From NCBI GenBank assembly GCA_021234155.1, contig JAJEKV010000071.1, positions 5,082,483-5,146,482 of the forward strand: a DNA stretch of 64,000 nucleotides. Direction: 5' to 3'. The position numbers and the translations under genes were made by a program. The notes beneath the pieces are model-generated. The model ran no database searches. It worked only from the letters and a program-made list of their open reading frames with translations, and was not told the DNA's origin. Origin of the DNA: Isoetes taiwanensis. Its lineage: Eukaryota; Streptophyta; Lycopodiopsida; Isoetales; Isoetaceae. This document shows, one piece after another, positions 23,030 to 33,339 of this stretch (position 1 is its first letter; each line of letters begins with the position of its first letter).

Positions 23030-24297
23030 CCACAACCAAAAGTTAGTGCAAAGCCATGGTTTCTCCCATCATTTGGAGAAATAAAGGTTTCTCCCTTCAT
23101 TTGCAGAAATAAATCCTTGGCCTTTGAGCAGATGCTCTGATCGACTCCGGTCATAGCATGCTCAAGTAATAAGTAAAGAATATATCCATCTGCGTTTTTC
23201 CTTACAAACAGAAAGAATTGCATGCACACTAAACAGAGAGATATTCAATTCTAACCTGGTTTCAATTCGCAGAGAAATGCAGTTTCAATTGCCGAGAAAC
23301 CAGTTTCAATCGTAAGCCCATTCACAAGCCAGTGCCAAATGGCCGCTTCCCCATTTCTGTCATTTACAAATTAGAAGTGAAATTATCTCAAGATTCTCCA
23401 ATGAGCTATAAGAAAAAAACTAAGAGTAGCTGCATGTATATGATCTGAAGCCGAGTTCCTTCAACATGGCAACATAAATAAAAAAATAAAGAAGCTTACC
23501 ACAACGATTTATCAATCATGGCTGTATGTAGGGCAGACACAAAAATTTAAAGGGCAAACTCTTCTATGTTCTACAATTGTGCCAGAATGAAAAGACGGAG
23601 AGCTGGTTGCAAGCCTGCTGCCGTATTTTGGAGATGGGAACCCTTCTACGACTTTGCTTCAAGCTGAAGAAGGTATCAAGGCCGCTAAATTCCTTTACCA
23701 AAGCCGTTTTGTTCTGAAACAAATGGCAGAAAATTTCAGACAGGGCGTCCTCTGCAGATTAGCCAGAAACATAAGGGCATAAGAGATCCTTTACTTTAAA
23801 ACATGAAGGAAAAGTTGTAAAGGTAGATTACATCCCGCCAAATAAAGTAGTGCATGCCCCAGCTGCTTCAAAAACTGATCAGACTAACTATATATGCCAG
23901 ACTCGTCAAAGCAGAGAACACTGAAACGATGGGTCCTAAAGCCTGCATGATAGTTAGAAGCTAAAAGGTAGGCTACGAACTCAAAGGTCCGCCCACTGAA
24001 TCCGGCGCCATAGCTAGAATGCATTGCATGGCTGAGCTCCAAACTTTTCCAGATTGGAAAAGCTCCAAATCAAATTCTGTAACACAAAAGCGGATGCGTT
24101 GCTCTTGCAAGGAAGAGGCGTTCCTCAATCCGATCAATCCGACTCAATCTCCATGCAAGGAAGGAAAACCGATCCGCCGGAGGAAGAGGAAAAAAAAAAG
24201 TACTTTTCTTGAAAAGGCTCGTGAATCAGAGCCGTAGAAATTTAATTATAAGCATTAACGGTGGTTGTCTTGAAAATCTAAAAATATAATATTGTTG
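23030..24297. other. Interior of the Pack-type element, nothing further recognised
   Basis: AT-rich with several intron-like stretches. A plus-strand frame at 24019-24237 ends in a run of Arg and Lys codons and shows no family signature. Confidence 0.4.
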
Positions 24298-24410
24298 TGG
24301 AAACCCTTCCGTGCTTCATTGGAAACCCTTCCGGATTTCTTTGAAATTTGGAAGGTTTCCACATTGAAATTTGGAAGGGTTTTAATTTTTTTTAAATAAC
24401 CCAAATCGGG
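24298..24410. repeat. Right inverted repeat of the Pack-type element
   Basis: Contains GGAAACCCTTCC units and AAATTTGGAAGGGTTT followed by AACCCAAATCGGG, the inverse of the left end at 20340-20400. Confidence 0.7.
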
Positions 24411-24986
24411 GGGAGATAGTGTGAGCCCATTGGCTATTTCTACAAAATCATCAGATCCTAGGAAAGCTTGAACGATGTTCTCTGGTATTACTCCTGGAAA
24501 ATAAGCCAGAGTCATGAGAAAATCCCTTCCCTTTGCTGTGGTTTGGGTATGGCTATGTCGGAGCTTGAATCAAAGGCTATGTGATGAAAAAAAAATATAT
24601 GTTGACAAAAATTGCTAAAAACGATAGTGAAGAAAAAGCATACGTCGACAAAAATTAAACATGTAGAATTTTCTGTCAAAAGACCATCTGTTTTTTTTAG
24701 CAATTTTGCATAAATGGAGCACATGGTCTTTGGTGCTGTTTAGGTGTTGTTTTTGTTTTTGGGCTAAAAACAAAACTTCAAAATAACGCTGGACCAAATA
24801 TTGGGCCAGTGTGTATGAAAAGAAAGATAGTTGTTGCATTATTTATTGAAAAGAAAGATAGTTATTGTGGCATCTATGTCACAATTAAAATATATAGCCC
24901 AACTCCTATCATTATTGGGATTTGAATATAGTGTGTAGTGTTAAGTACATTTGTAAATTGCATTTGCTTTTTCAGCTTTTCTGCGC

Positions 24987-26582
24987 TCATCTTGATGTAG
25001 CACGGTTTGTGCGTCTACTCAGAGATAGAAACTTGCGGTACCAAAGTGCAGAGTCTTTAGGAGTGCGCTTGAGGTTGTCTTTGCGATCAACATGGTAGAG
25101 ACCATACTTCATACTATAGCCATAGCCCCATTCCCAATTATCTAAGAGAGACCAAACAAAGTAGGCATTCACCTTGGAGCCCTCCTTGATGGAACTGAGT
25201 AAGCAAGAGAGGTAATTACTAAGGTAGTCAACTCTAACATCGTCTTTCAAAGCCTCTGAGATGTTGGATAATCCCTTCCTATCACTAACACCATTCTCAG
25301 TTATGATGAGCACAGGGTTGTTGTATCGACCTTGAGTGTACTTGAGTAGCTTCTTAAGACCCCAAGGAACAACATATTGTGTGTTTACTTGAAGACCAAT
25401 CTTCTCACCATTGGGGGTCTCTCCTGTGAGATTGACCCTAGTGTCTTTGTAGTAGCCTACTTGGCTAAAGTCACTGACAGGTGGATGAGAGCTAGGATCA
25501 GCCTCACTCGCATACATTGCGGTGTAATGATTGATGCCAAAAACGTCAATAGAGCCTTTGAGTGCAACAGACTCCTCCTTGGTGAAGGTTGGAAGGCGAT
25601 CCCCCACCATGCGCTTCATGGAAGGTGGATAATCCCCAAACACAAGGGGATGCATGAACCAACCAAGCTCAAAATCAAGAGCCCTTCGAGCAGCTCGCCT
25701 ATCACTTAAGCTTGAAGTGAGGGGCTCAAACCATCTAGTGTCAAGGGTGATGCCAATTTGACCTCCTTGATGAGAAAGATAATTCTTGCGATAAACATCG
25801 ACGGCAGTAGCATGGGCTAGAAGGAAATGATGGCCAACAAGGTAGGTCTCGGTGGTGGAATTGCCGAGCTTGCAATTGCCAGTGTCAGGGGAACAACGTT
25901 CAGGTGGAAAGAAGCCAACAGTATAGGCACCAATGGTATACAAATGAGGCTCATTAAAGGTGAGCCAATGTTTAACTCTATCCCCAAAGGCCTGAAAACA
26001 AGTGGAAGCATATTCCACAAAATCATCCACTATGTTGGGACTGAGCCATCCACCATAGGACTCTTCCAAAGCCTGTGGGAGATCTATGTGGCTGAGGGTC
26101 ACATAGGACTTGATTCCATTCTGAAGCAGGGTATCAATCAGATCATTGTAATGTGCAATACCCGCTTCGTTAGTTCTGTCTGCGCGCCCATTTGCATATA
26201 TTCTGCTCCAGGAAATTGAGAATCTGTATGCGTCCACACCCAGATCCTTCATAAGCTTGATATCTTCCTTGTATCTGTGGTACTGATCCTCTGCGATATC
26301 AGCATTGCTTCCATCCATGATTTTGCCAGGAATATGGCTCACCACATCCCATACTGTAGGTCCCCGGCCCGCTTCATTCACAGCCCCTTCGTATTGGAAG
26401 GCAGAAGACGCTGTGCCAAAAACAAAACCCTTTGGAAAATCTGCCTTGTTCAGATTCTGTGAAACCTCACCACAGCAATTCCAATCATGTTTTGCGTGTG
26501 TGTAAGAAATGAAAGAAGAAGAAGCAAATAGAACAAAAACCAAAATCACCCACTTCCCCATACCCCAATTACACAGATCCAC
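24987..26582 (-). CDS. GH1 beta-glucosidase, intronless, secreted
   Basis: Encodes 531 residues without an intron. The second Met (codon 8, position 26561) is the likelier start, because it opens a clean signal peptide (MGKWVILVFVLFASSSFISY) and is conserved in copy B. The mature protein is a full GH1 barrel, which hydrolyses beta-glucosides by a retaining mechanism. It has the substrate-binding Gln of FQYEG (63), the acid/base Glu in TFNEP (211), the nucleophile Glu in ITENG (429), the sugar-binding WEW (483-485), and the Cys pair 230/237 of the plant-type loop RCSPDTGNC. One odd change: the usual HWDLPQ reads HIDLPQ (165-170), the His kept but the Trp replaced by Ile. The signal suggests vacuole, wall or ER. 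Plant GH1 genes normally have about a dozen introns, so this is probably a retrogene or a descendant of one. The natural substrate cannot be inferred. Confidence 0.93.
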   Translation of the reverse strand: MDLCNWGMGKWVILVFVLFASSSFISYTHAKHDWNCCGEVSQNLNKADFPKGFVFGTASSAFQYEGAVNEAGRGPTVWDVVSHIPGKIMDGSNADIAEDQYHRYKEDIKLMKDLGVDAYRFSISWSRIYANGRADRTNEAGIAHYNDLIDTLLQNGIKSYVTLSHIDLPQALEESYGGWLSPNIVDDFVEYASTCFQAFGDRVKHWLTFNEPHLYTIGAYTVGFFPPERCSPDTGNCKLGNSTTETYLVGHHFLLAHATAVDVYRKNYLSHQGGQIGITLDTRWFEPLTSSLSDRRAARRALDFELGWFMHPLVFGDYPPSMKRMVGDRLPTFTKEESVALKGSIDVFGINHYTAMYASEADPSSHPPVSDFSQVGYYKDTRVNLTGETPNGEKIGLQVNTQYVVPWGLKKLLKYTQGRYNNPVLIITENGVSDRKGLSNISEALKDDVRVDYLSNYLSCLLSSIKEGSKVNAYFVWSLLDNWEWGYGYSMKYGLYHVDRKDNLKRTPKDSALWYRKFLSLSRRTNRATSR

Positions 26583-26599
26583 CGATCGATCTCTGCACT

Positions 26600-28090
26600 G
26601 GAGACCAATGATTGATCACCGGATTGGAGATGTCGGATTTGTGGATTGAAGGATGAGGCTGTCGCTTACGATTGTGTGGTCTTGAACTTTTTGGGTTGTA
26701 GGCACATTTCCATTCCAGAATGTTGCCCAAAAGGGCTTTCCCTTATACATAAAGACATTCAATGTTAGGGTGTGGTCACATGTACATATCAACATGAAGG
26801 GATAGACGTCAAAATGTAAAACACTACGGGTCACATGATGCTTTTTGACATGGAGGGCTTGATGTCAACATCGATGGATTCAACCGGCTCTCTCCATAGA
26901 TCCATGTGAGGAGAGAGGAATATGTCAATGTAGAGGGAAATCACATAGAGATAAGTTTCGGCTGTTGACATGAACCCCTTTAATTTTGAACCGTTGCAAT
27001 CTTGAACAGATTCACCTGTCCAATTTATAAAAGCTTTTTTTGAACGGTTAATGACGTTTTGACGTGGCATTTCTTCTTGGAATGAACATGTGACCCCAAT
27101 CTTTATAAACGTTCAAGCCGACATGAACGAGATCACGTCAACATCCTCATGTGACCCCGCCCTTAGAGATACGCTTAGATTTTTGTGTGGTCTTGAATTT
27201 TTTGGGTTGTTTCTATTCCAAAATGTTGCCCAAAAGGGCTTTCCCTTATCTTAATATCTTAATATTAATAAGGATATAAGGATGAGGGGGTTTCTAATGC
27301 CCCCTCATCCACACCCCATGGATGTATGCCCATGGATTCCCCCTTAATCCTCACCGTCTGCTTAAAAGGCAAGGGTCCAGATCATGACACGTCATGGGAG
27401 ATGACATCAATGGGTCATTTGATGGCGATGGGTAGTCATGGATGGATTCATGGACCATGTTTGTAAGCCGTCCGATGGGAGGGGCAGGGCGAATCTTAGC
27501 CATCTATTATAGGTAGGTAGGAAGGTGCAAGGAAGGTGCCAAAATTGGGGCAATTAATCTGCTCCATTCAATTTGGGGCTTTTCATACTCACCGTCCATT
27601 CAATCCCGGCCTCCTTTCATTCTTTTATTGTTTATGGTGAAGCCTAGGGGTAGATCGGCCGACAAAGCTGTCGATCCATTGCCGCGCCATAGCCAAGCTT
27701 GCGTTGTGAAGTGCGGTGAGTATAAAAATGTTGATTTGTCATGAAACTAAAATGCTTACCATTTGCACTTTTGTAGTTGACGAATGGATTGGGCCATTGC
27801 TGTTGGATGAGCACAGACAGTGGATTGAACGAGGGCTTGGGAAATGGGTCGACATGTTCTAGTTGATTTATGCGAGGGTTCTTAGCCACGAAATGTTCAA
27901 CACAAGTAATCTGCCCATTTGAATCCGAGCTTTATTTTATGAAATCTGGTGATACTTATATGCTCATGAAGTTGTTGGTCCTCTATGGCAGTAACACAAA
28001 AGAATTATGGCAGGCTCTTTCGATTCTCTCTACTATAAGCCAAGCAGTTTGGCTCCTGAGCTCCTTGAGGTTCTAAACTTGACCATGCTT
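26600..28090. other. GH1 5' flank with a repeated block and a hairpin
   Basis: A stretch of about 70 bases containing GAATGTTGCCCAAAAGGGCT occurs at 26673-26745 and again at 27182-27249. At 27280-27310 there is a perfect 11-bp stem (GGATGAGGGGG / CCCCCTCATCC, 9-base loop). The same arrangement is kept in copy B. No gene seen. Confidence 0.6.
26741..26747 (-). promoter_or_regulatory. Possible TATA box of the GH1 gene
   Basis: TATAAGG on the minus strand, about 180 bases upstream of the likely ATG at 26561. The block around it (26673-26745) is repeated at 27182-27249, where the TATA-like word is changed. Weak evidence, based on motif and position only. Confidence 0.3.
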
Positions 28091-28099
28091 ACTAAATTT

Positions 28100-28606
28100 T
28101 TAGTACATATTCCCACGCCGTACTAAACTCTGACATACTTTTTCCATCGCTTCATACTGTGCCTTCTCCTCCTCAATCTCGTCCATTCTGCGCTGCATTT
28201 CCTCACTTGTCTTCTCCACTCCCTCTATCCTCATGTCCATGCTGGAGATGGCCATTTTGTTACTGTTGACTGTTTCCGCCAGCGTGTTGAGCGCATCCAT
28301 GCTGGGTATCCTAGTCTTCAACTGCTTGTTTATCTGTGCTAGGAAGTCTTTGAGGTCCTGCTGGCTTGCTGGTGCCTTTGTCGCATCTTCTCTCTTTAGC
28401 TGACTGAGGCTGGTGCTTTCCGTCATTGCTTTGAAATGTAGCGTGTCGCTGTACTCTTCGTCCGGGTAACCACTACAGGCTGTGCAAGGCGATATTGTCA
28501 TACTACTTCTCTTAAGCATATATATTGTAACACTTAAACGGTCCTTTAATTCAAAATTCACCGTTAATCCTGATTTTTGAATTTGAATTTTAGAATAGCC
28601 ATTCAT
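28100..28606 (-). CDS. LINE ORF1-like N-terminal coiled-coil frame, copy A
   Basis: A 168-codon frame. From the internal Met (MTESTSLSQLKRED) it reads as a coiled coil: DLKDFLAQINKQLKTRIP, then VNSNKMAISSMDMRIEGVEK and EEMQRRMDEIEEEKAQYEAM. It stops after SLVRRGNMY. Its end resembles what would precede the ORF1 half at 13322 (MEYEEQNRIKHD), so I infer that it is the N-terminal part of ORF1 of the same LINE family, cut off here. The first 50 codons, before the internal Met, are probably 5' UTR. A near-identical frame lies in copy B. Not known to be expressed. Confidence 0.45.
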   Translation of the reverse strand: MNGYSKIQIQKSGLTVNFELKDRLSVTIYMLKRSSMTISPCTACSGYPDEEYSDTLHFKAMTESTSLSQLKREDATKAPASQQDLKDFLAQINKQLKTRIPSMDALNTLAETVNSNKMAISSMDMRIEGVEKTSEEMQRRMDEIEEEKAQYEAMEKVCQSLVRRGNMY

Positions 28607-28769
28607 TAATTATTCTGCCCCACTACTTATTATTTTTTATGCCCTTTGGATCTCTCGGTATTCCATCTTCTCTAATGATTGGCTGGCGATGATGACCCCT
28701 CCCCTTTTTACTGATATGAAATTCGGTACTCGTCCTCCTGCATTTATTTATGCACTCAATCTATTCAGC

Positions 28770-29910
28770 GGATCTGCGAACCAGTTGGGGGGTCGTATTC
28801 TGTGCTTGTGTGCATTTGAGTTCATAGTGGTACGGATACCAGTTGGTGGGTCTAGCCCTCGCTAATCTGGTGTACGGCGGAGGCTGAGCCTCTCCGTCCT
28901 GTAACTTGCTCCGTCCGCTTTATACTCTTAGGTACTCGCATTTAGCGTTTTTGAGTTTATAGTGGTCTAGATTTACAAGTTGGTGGGTATAGCCCTCGCT
29001 ATCCTGGTGTACCTACGGAGGTGAGCCTCTCGTCCCCTTGAGCCGGGGATAGGTTCCATGCGTATGAAACTATTTTTCGGGGCGTATAAAGTGCAAAAAA
29101 TACGTATTTTTGGGAAAATACGTATTTTTGTATTTAATACTCGCCCGTAGGAAAAAAAAGTTTCGGCGCAGTTTAAACCTTCATTTAAACTTCTGTGAAC
29201 TTTCTTCGGCGTAGCGAAGTCTAAGTTTTCGCCACGCGAATCCTCTCGCCCGGCTTTTCGGCGTAAGCAAAGCCTTAATGTTAAACTTGCGCGAAACTCT
29301 TTAAGCGTAAGCGAAGTATAAAGGACCGGCTTACGAAACTTTTTTTTCGCGTAAGCATTCTTTGCGTTTAAACTACGCGAAGGCGGTTCGTAAGCGGCGT
29401 TTTTAAACTGCGAAGTTTTCTATATATATTTCGGCGGCGTTAAACTACGGCGAAGTTATTTGTTTAAACTACTGGCGAAGATGTTTTCGGCGTGAAAGCG
29501 GTTCATTTAAACTCTGGCGAAACTATTTACTGGTTGGCGTGGCGAAAAATCTTGTTTAAACTACGCGAACCCGGACTTCAGCGTAAGCGAAAGCAGTTGT
29601 TTTAAACTTGTGGCGAAAGTTTCGGCGGCTAGGAAATTTTTTTAGCCAGGTATTTTTGGCGTATTAAACGTCAAATTTGTGTCGTATCAAACGAAAAATA
29701 CGTATTGCATATAAAACGTATACAGTATTGAACCTATCCCTGCTGTCCCGTATCTTATGATGTCCACCTTTTACTCTTATGGTCTTGCGACCTTTTGTAG
29801 TTACATTTGTATTCTAGATTTGCAGTGGTCCAGTTTACTAGTTGGTGGGTCTAGCCCTCGCTATACTGGTGTGCGGCGGAGGCTGGGACTCTCTGTTCCG
29901 CACTTATTCT
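28770..29910 (-). repeat. Tandem monomers in the LINE 5' region, copy A
   Basis: A unit containing AGTTGGTGGGTCTAGCCCTC and, further on, a GGCGGAGGCTGAGCCTCTC-like word recurs at 28841, 28978 and 29840. Spacing is about 137 bases, and about 159 once the insertion at 29040-29742 is removed. A partial unit lies near 28779. Copy B has units at 35933, 36092 and 36242. Repeated units 5' of a LINE ORF1 recall promoter monomers of some LINE families. Confidence 0.65.
29040..29742. mobile_element. 0.7-kb insertion with inverted ends, rich in TTTAAACT/GGCGAA
   Basis: Present in copy A and absent at the matching site in copy B (near 36150). Ends are GGGATAGGTTC (from 29046) and GAACCTATCCC (to 29740), with weaker inward similarity through TACGTATTTTT-like words. 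The interior repeats a degenerate unit of TTTAAACT followed a few bases on by GGCGAA or GCGAA at least nine times, mixed with GCGTAAGCGAA. No coding frame. Exact borders and target duplication are uncertain, since the flanks read CTCGTCCC on the left and CTGTCCC on the right. Confidence 0.65.
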
Positions 29911-30399
29911 ATCCACTCTTGCTCTTATGATTTACCTTTCTCATGTGCTTTCATTGTCTGTTCCCCTTGTTGTTTTGTCGTCCATGTATCTATTCATTTC
30001 CCTCTACTTCTCTTGTCTGTATGCCTGTCTGACATGGCATCGTTTTGGCATCTATCTGCTTATCTGTCTCACGCTATCATGAGTTCCTCCCGAGTCCACC
30101 ACCTTCGCCACCTTTTTATGCTCAGCGTTAGCTCCCATCATGTCACAGTCTATGGATGTCCGTTGTTTCGTTTCGCTGTGTCTGCTGCCTTTGCCTTTTC
30201 ATTCGATTCTTTTCTGTGTCGGTAACACGCGATTTCTACCTGTTTATTTACCCTTTCTACTACTGAGCTTGCTGTCCCCAAATACCTGCTTTTGATTATC
30301 TCCTGCTTCTGTGTACAATACCATTGCGTCTTGGGAATACCATTCATTTTCGTTGTAATCATAAGCCGATATAGGTGCAACTGCATGTTAGGTTGTTTC

Positions 30400-31003
30400 G
30401 CCGTATACTGATCCTATTGCCGTTTTCATACGGTGTGTATCTGTTCCTGTGTCCTATGGTTTTCATCTGTTAACTAATCTCTTTACTGCCGTGCCTGCTA
30501 TCCCATTCCTCGTTGTTGAATTTTGCTGCTGTTTAACTAACAACACACAAATCTAGAAACAATTTGTTCATATTCTACTCTTCTGCTATAAAATTACAGT
30601 GCCAGCCTCCTAATTCTATGTGTCCAGGGGTGGGTGTTTCAGAGTATAATTGATGGGTTTCTACCTTGCATTATCACCTACCTTTTAGGGGTAGGCTTTG
30701 CAGAATCATAACAGAAGATATGAGGGTATCCAAAATTCCAGAACCGGATGATCAGATTAAGGCTAGATCACAATACTAAAAACAGAAAACAAAACAGAAT
30801 TAGGACGAAAGCCAAACACAACAACGCAACATTTCCCAATGTTCTGCACCCATTTAAGATAGATCTGCATTTGTCTAGAGTAATCCGTTGTAGTGTCTTG
30901 ATGTTTTATCTCCTAAGCTATATAGAGAAGTTGTTTTACATATGAAAACCTAAAGTCCACTCCTGTATTCATAAAATTGATTTCCCAGATACATATGTTT
31001 TGA
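30400..31003. other. End of copy A, no gene recognised
   Basis: AT-rich sequence that continues to the copy A/copy B joint. The matching part of copy B is interrupted at 37248. Confidence 0.5.
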
Positions 31004-31487
31004 CAGATTCTAGGAAAGCTTGAATGATGTTCTCTGGTATTACTCCTGGAAAATAAGCCAGAGTCATGAGAAAATCCCTTCCCTTTGCTGTGGTTTGGGT
31101 ATGGCTATGTCGAAGCTTGAATCAAAGGCTATGTGATGAAAAAAAATATATGTTGACAAAAATTGCTAAAAACGATAGTGAAGAAAAAGCACACGTCGAC
31201 AAAAATTAAACATGTAGAATTTTCTGCCAAAAGACCATGTGTTTTTTTTAGCAATTTTGCATAAATGGAGCACGTGGTCTTTTGGTGTTGTTTAGGTGTT
31301 GTTTTTGTTTTTGGGCTAAAAACAAAACTTCAAAATAACACTGGACCAAATATTGGGCCAGTGTGTATGAAAAGAAGTTGTTGCATCATTTATTGAAAAG
31401 AAAGATAGTTATTGTGCCATCTATGTCACAATTAAAATATATAGCCCAACTCCTATCATTATTGGGATTTGAATATAGTGTGTAGTG

Positions 31488-33104
31488 TTAAGTACATTTG
31501 TAAATTGCATTTGCTTTTTCAGCTTTTCTGCGCTCATCTTGATGTAGCACGGTTTGTGCGTCTACTCGGAGAGAGAGAAACTTGCGGTACCAAAGTGCAG
31601 AGTCTTTAGGAGTGCGCTTGAGGTTCTCTTTGCGATCAACATGGTAGAGACCATACTTCATACTATAGCCATAGCCCCACTCCCAATTATCTAAAGACCA
31701 AACAAAGTAGGCATTCACCTTGGAGCCCTCCTTGATGGAACTGAGTAAGCAAGAGAGGTAATTACTAAGGTAGTCAACTCTAACATCGTCTTTCAAAGCT
31801 TCTGAGACGTTGGATAATCCCTTCCTATCACTAACACCATTCTCAGTTATGATGAGCACAGGGTTGTTGTATCGACCTTGAATGTACTTGAGTAGCTTCT
31901 TAAGACCCCAAGGAACAACATATTGTGTGTTTACTTGAAGACCAATCTTCTCACCATTGGGGGTCTCTCCTGTGAGGTTGACCCTAGTGTCTTCGTAGTA
32001 GCCTACTTGGCTAAAGTCACTGAGAGGTGGATGAGAGCTAGGATCAGCCTCACTCGCATACATTGCGGTGTAATGATTGATGCCAAAAACGTCAATAGAG
32101 CCTTTGAGTGCAACAGATTCCTCCTTGGTAAAGGTTGGAAGGCGATCCCCCACCATGCGCTTCATGGAAGGTGGATAATCCCCAAACACAAGGGGATGCA
32201 TGAACCAACCAAGCTCAAAATCAAGAGCCCTTCGAGGAGCTCGCCTATCACTTAAGCTTGAAGTGAGGGGCTCAAACCATCTAGTGTCAAGGGTGATGCC
32301 AATTTGACCTCCTTGATGAGAAAGATAATCCTTGCGATAAACATCGACGGCAGCAGCATGGGCTAGAAGGAAATGATGGCCAACAAGGTAGGTCTCGGTG
32401 GTGGAATTATCGAGCTTGCAATTGCCAGTGTCAGGGGAACAACGTTCAGGTGGAAAGAGGCCAACAGTATAGGCACCAATGGTATACAAATGAGGCTCAT
32501 TAAAGGTGTGCCAATGTTTAACTCTATGTGGAAGCATACTCCACAAAATCATCCACTATGTTGGGACTGAGCCATCCACCATAGGACTCTTCCAAAGCCT
32601 GTGGGAGATCTATGTGCTGAGGGTCACATAGGACTTGATTCCATTCTGAAGCAGGATATCAATCAGATCATTGTAATGCGCAATACCCGCTTCGTTAGTT
32701 CTGTCTGCGCACCCATTTGCATATATTCTGCTCCAGGAAATTGAGAATCTGTACGCGTCCACACCCAGATCCTTCATAAGCTTGATATCTTCCTTATATC
32801 TGTGGTACTGATCCTCTGCGATATCAGCATTGCTTCCATCCATGATTTTGCCAGGAATATGGCTCACCACATCCCATACTGTAGGTCCCCGGCCCCCTTC
32901 ATTCACAGCCCCTTCGTATTGGAAGGCAGAAGACGCTGTGCCAAAAACAAAACCCTTTGGAAAATCTGCTTTGTTCAGATTCTGTGAAACCTCACCACAG
33001 CAATTCCAATCATGTTTTGCGTGTGCGTAAGAAATGAAAGAAGAAGAAGCAAATAGAACAAAAACCAAAATCACCCACTTCCCCATGGGTTCCCCATACC
33101 CCAA
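31488..33104 (-). pseudogene. GH1 beta-glucosidase pseudogene (copy B)
   Basis: Collinear with the intact gene at 24987-26582. The first 164 codons (33104-32610) are open and then a 1-base deletion near 32615 brings in a TAG right after TLST, before the catalytic acid/base. Further on, a 20-base deletion near 32527 shifts the frame again. The two deletions total 21 bases, so the remaining 3' part reads in the original frame from TFNEPHLYT through ITENG. A 3-base deletion removes one Leu of WSLLDNWEW, and a 2-base insertion near the 3' end replaces the last residues with a longer tail. The start region has a small tandem duplication around the ATG. Both catalytic Glu codons are still present, which suggests the gene was broken recently. 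Confidence 0.92.
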
Positions 33105-33339
33105 TTACACAGATCCACCGATCGATCTCTGCACTGGAGACCAATGATTGATCACCGGATTGGAGATGTCGGATTTGTGGATTGAAGGATGAGGCTGCCG
33201 CTTACGATTGTGTGGTCTTGAATTTTTTGGGTTGTCGGCACATTTCCATTCCAGAATGTTGCCCAAAAGTGCTTTCCCTTATACATAAAGACATTCAATG
33301 TTAGGGTGTGGTCACATGTACATATCAACATGAAGGGAT

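Larger units (their letters stand above)
20340..24410. mobile_element. Pack-type transposon candidate with captured gene pieces
   Basis: About 4.07 kb bounded by inverted ends: CCCGATTTGGGTT at 20340 and AACCCAAATCGGG ending at 24410. Similarity continues inward through arrays of GGAAACCCTTCC and its complement (20360-20720 and 24298-24380). Inside are pieces of at least three unrelated plant genes on both strands: a methyltransferase piece, a fibrillin exon and a two-exon unknown. No transposase is seen. Gene pieces between terminal inverted repeats are the hallmark of Pack-MULE-like elements. I could not find a clear target duplication, so the exact borders and superfamily remain open. The alternative is two unrelated copies of the repeat flanking decayed genes. 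Confidence 0.5.
24452..31003. repeat. Tandem segmental duplication, copy A
   Basis: About 6.55 kb. It starts at CAGATCCTAGGAAAGC (24452) and ends where copy B starts with CAGATTCTAGGAAAGC (31004). It includes the intact GH1 gene, its 5' region, a LINE 5' fragment and flanking sequence. Compared with copy B it carries one extra insertion, at about 29040-29742, and lacks the two insertions of copy B. The joint shares the 7-base motif CAGATTC with the distal end of copy B (38931-38937), so the duplication may have arisen through microhomology. Confidence 0.92.

Noticed and set aside
20330-24420. 9-bp target duplication around the Pack-type element
   Set aside because: I compared the flanks GTTCTAAGTACG and GGGAGATAGTG and found no convincing match, so superfamily assignment is left open.
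24452-24460. Target duplication for a transposon carrying the whole GH1 unit
   Set aside because: CAGAT(T/C)C lies at all three duplication joints, which fits microhomology in a tandem duplication; no terminal repeats of a transposon flank the unit.
25377-26505. Plus-strand open frames across the GH1 gene
   Set aside because: They are antisense shadows of the highly biased GH1 coding sequence; they show no family pattern and recur at the same places in copy B.
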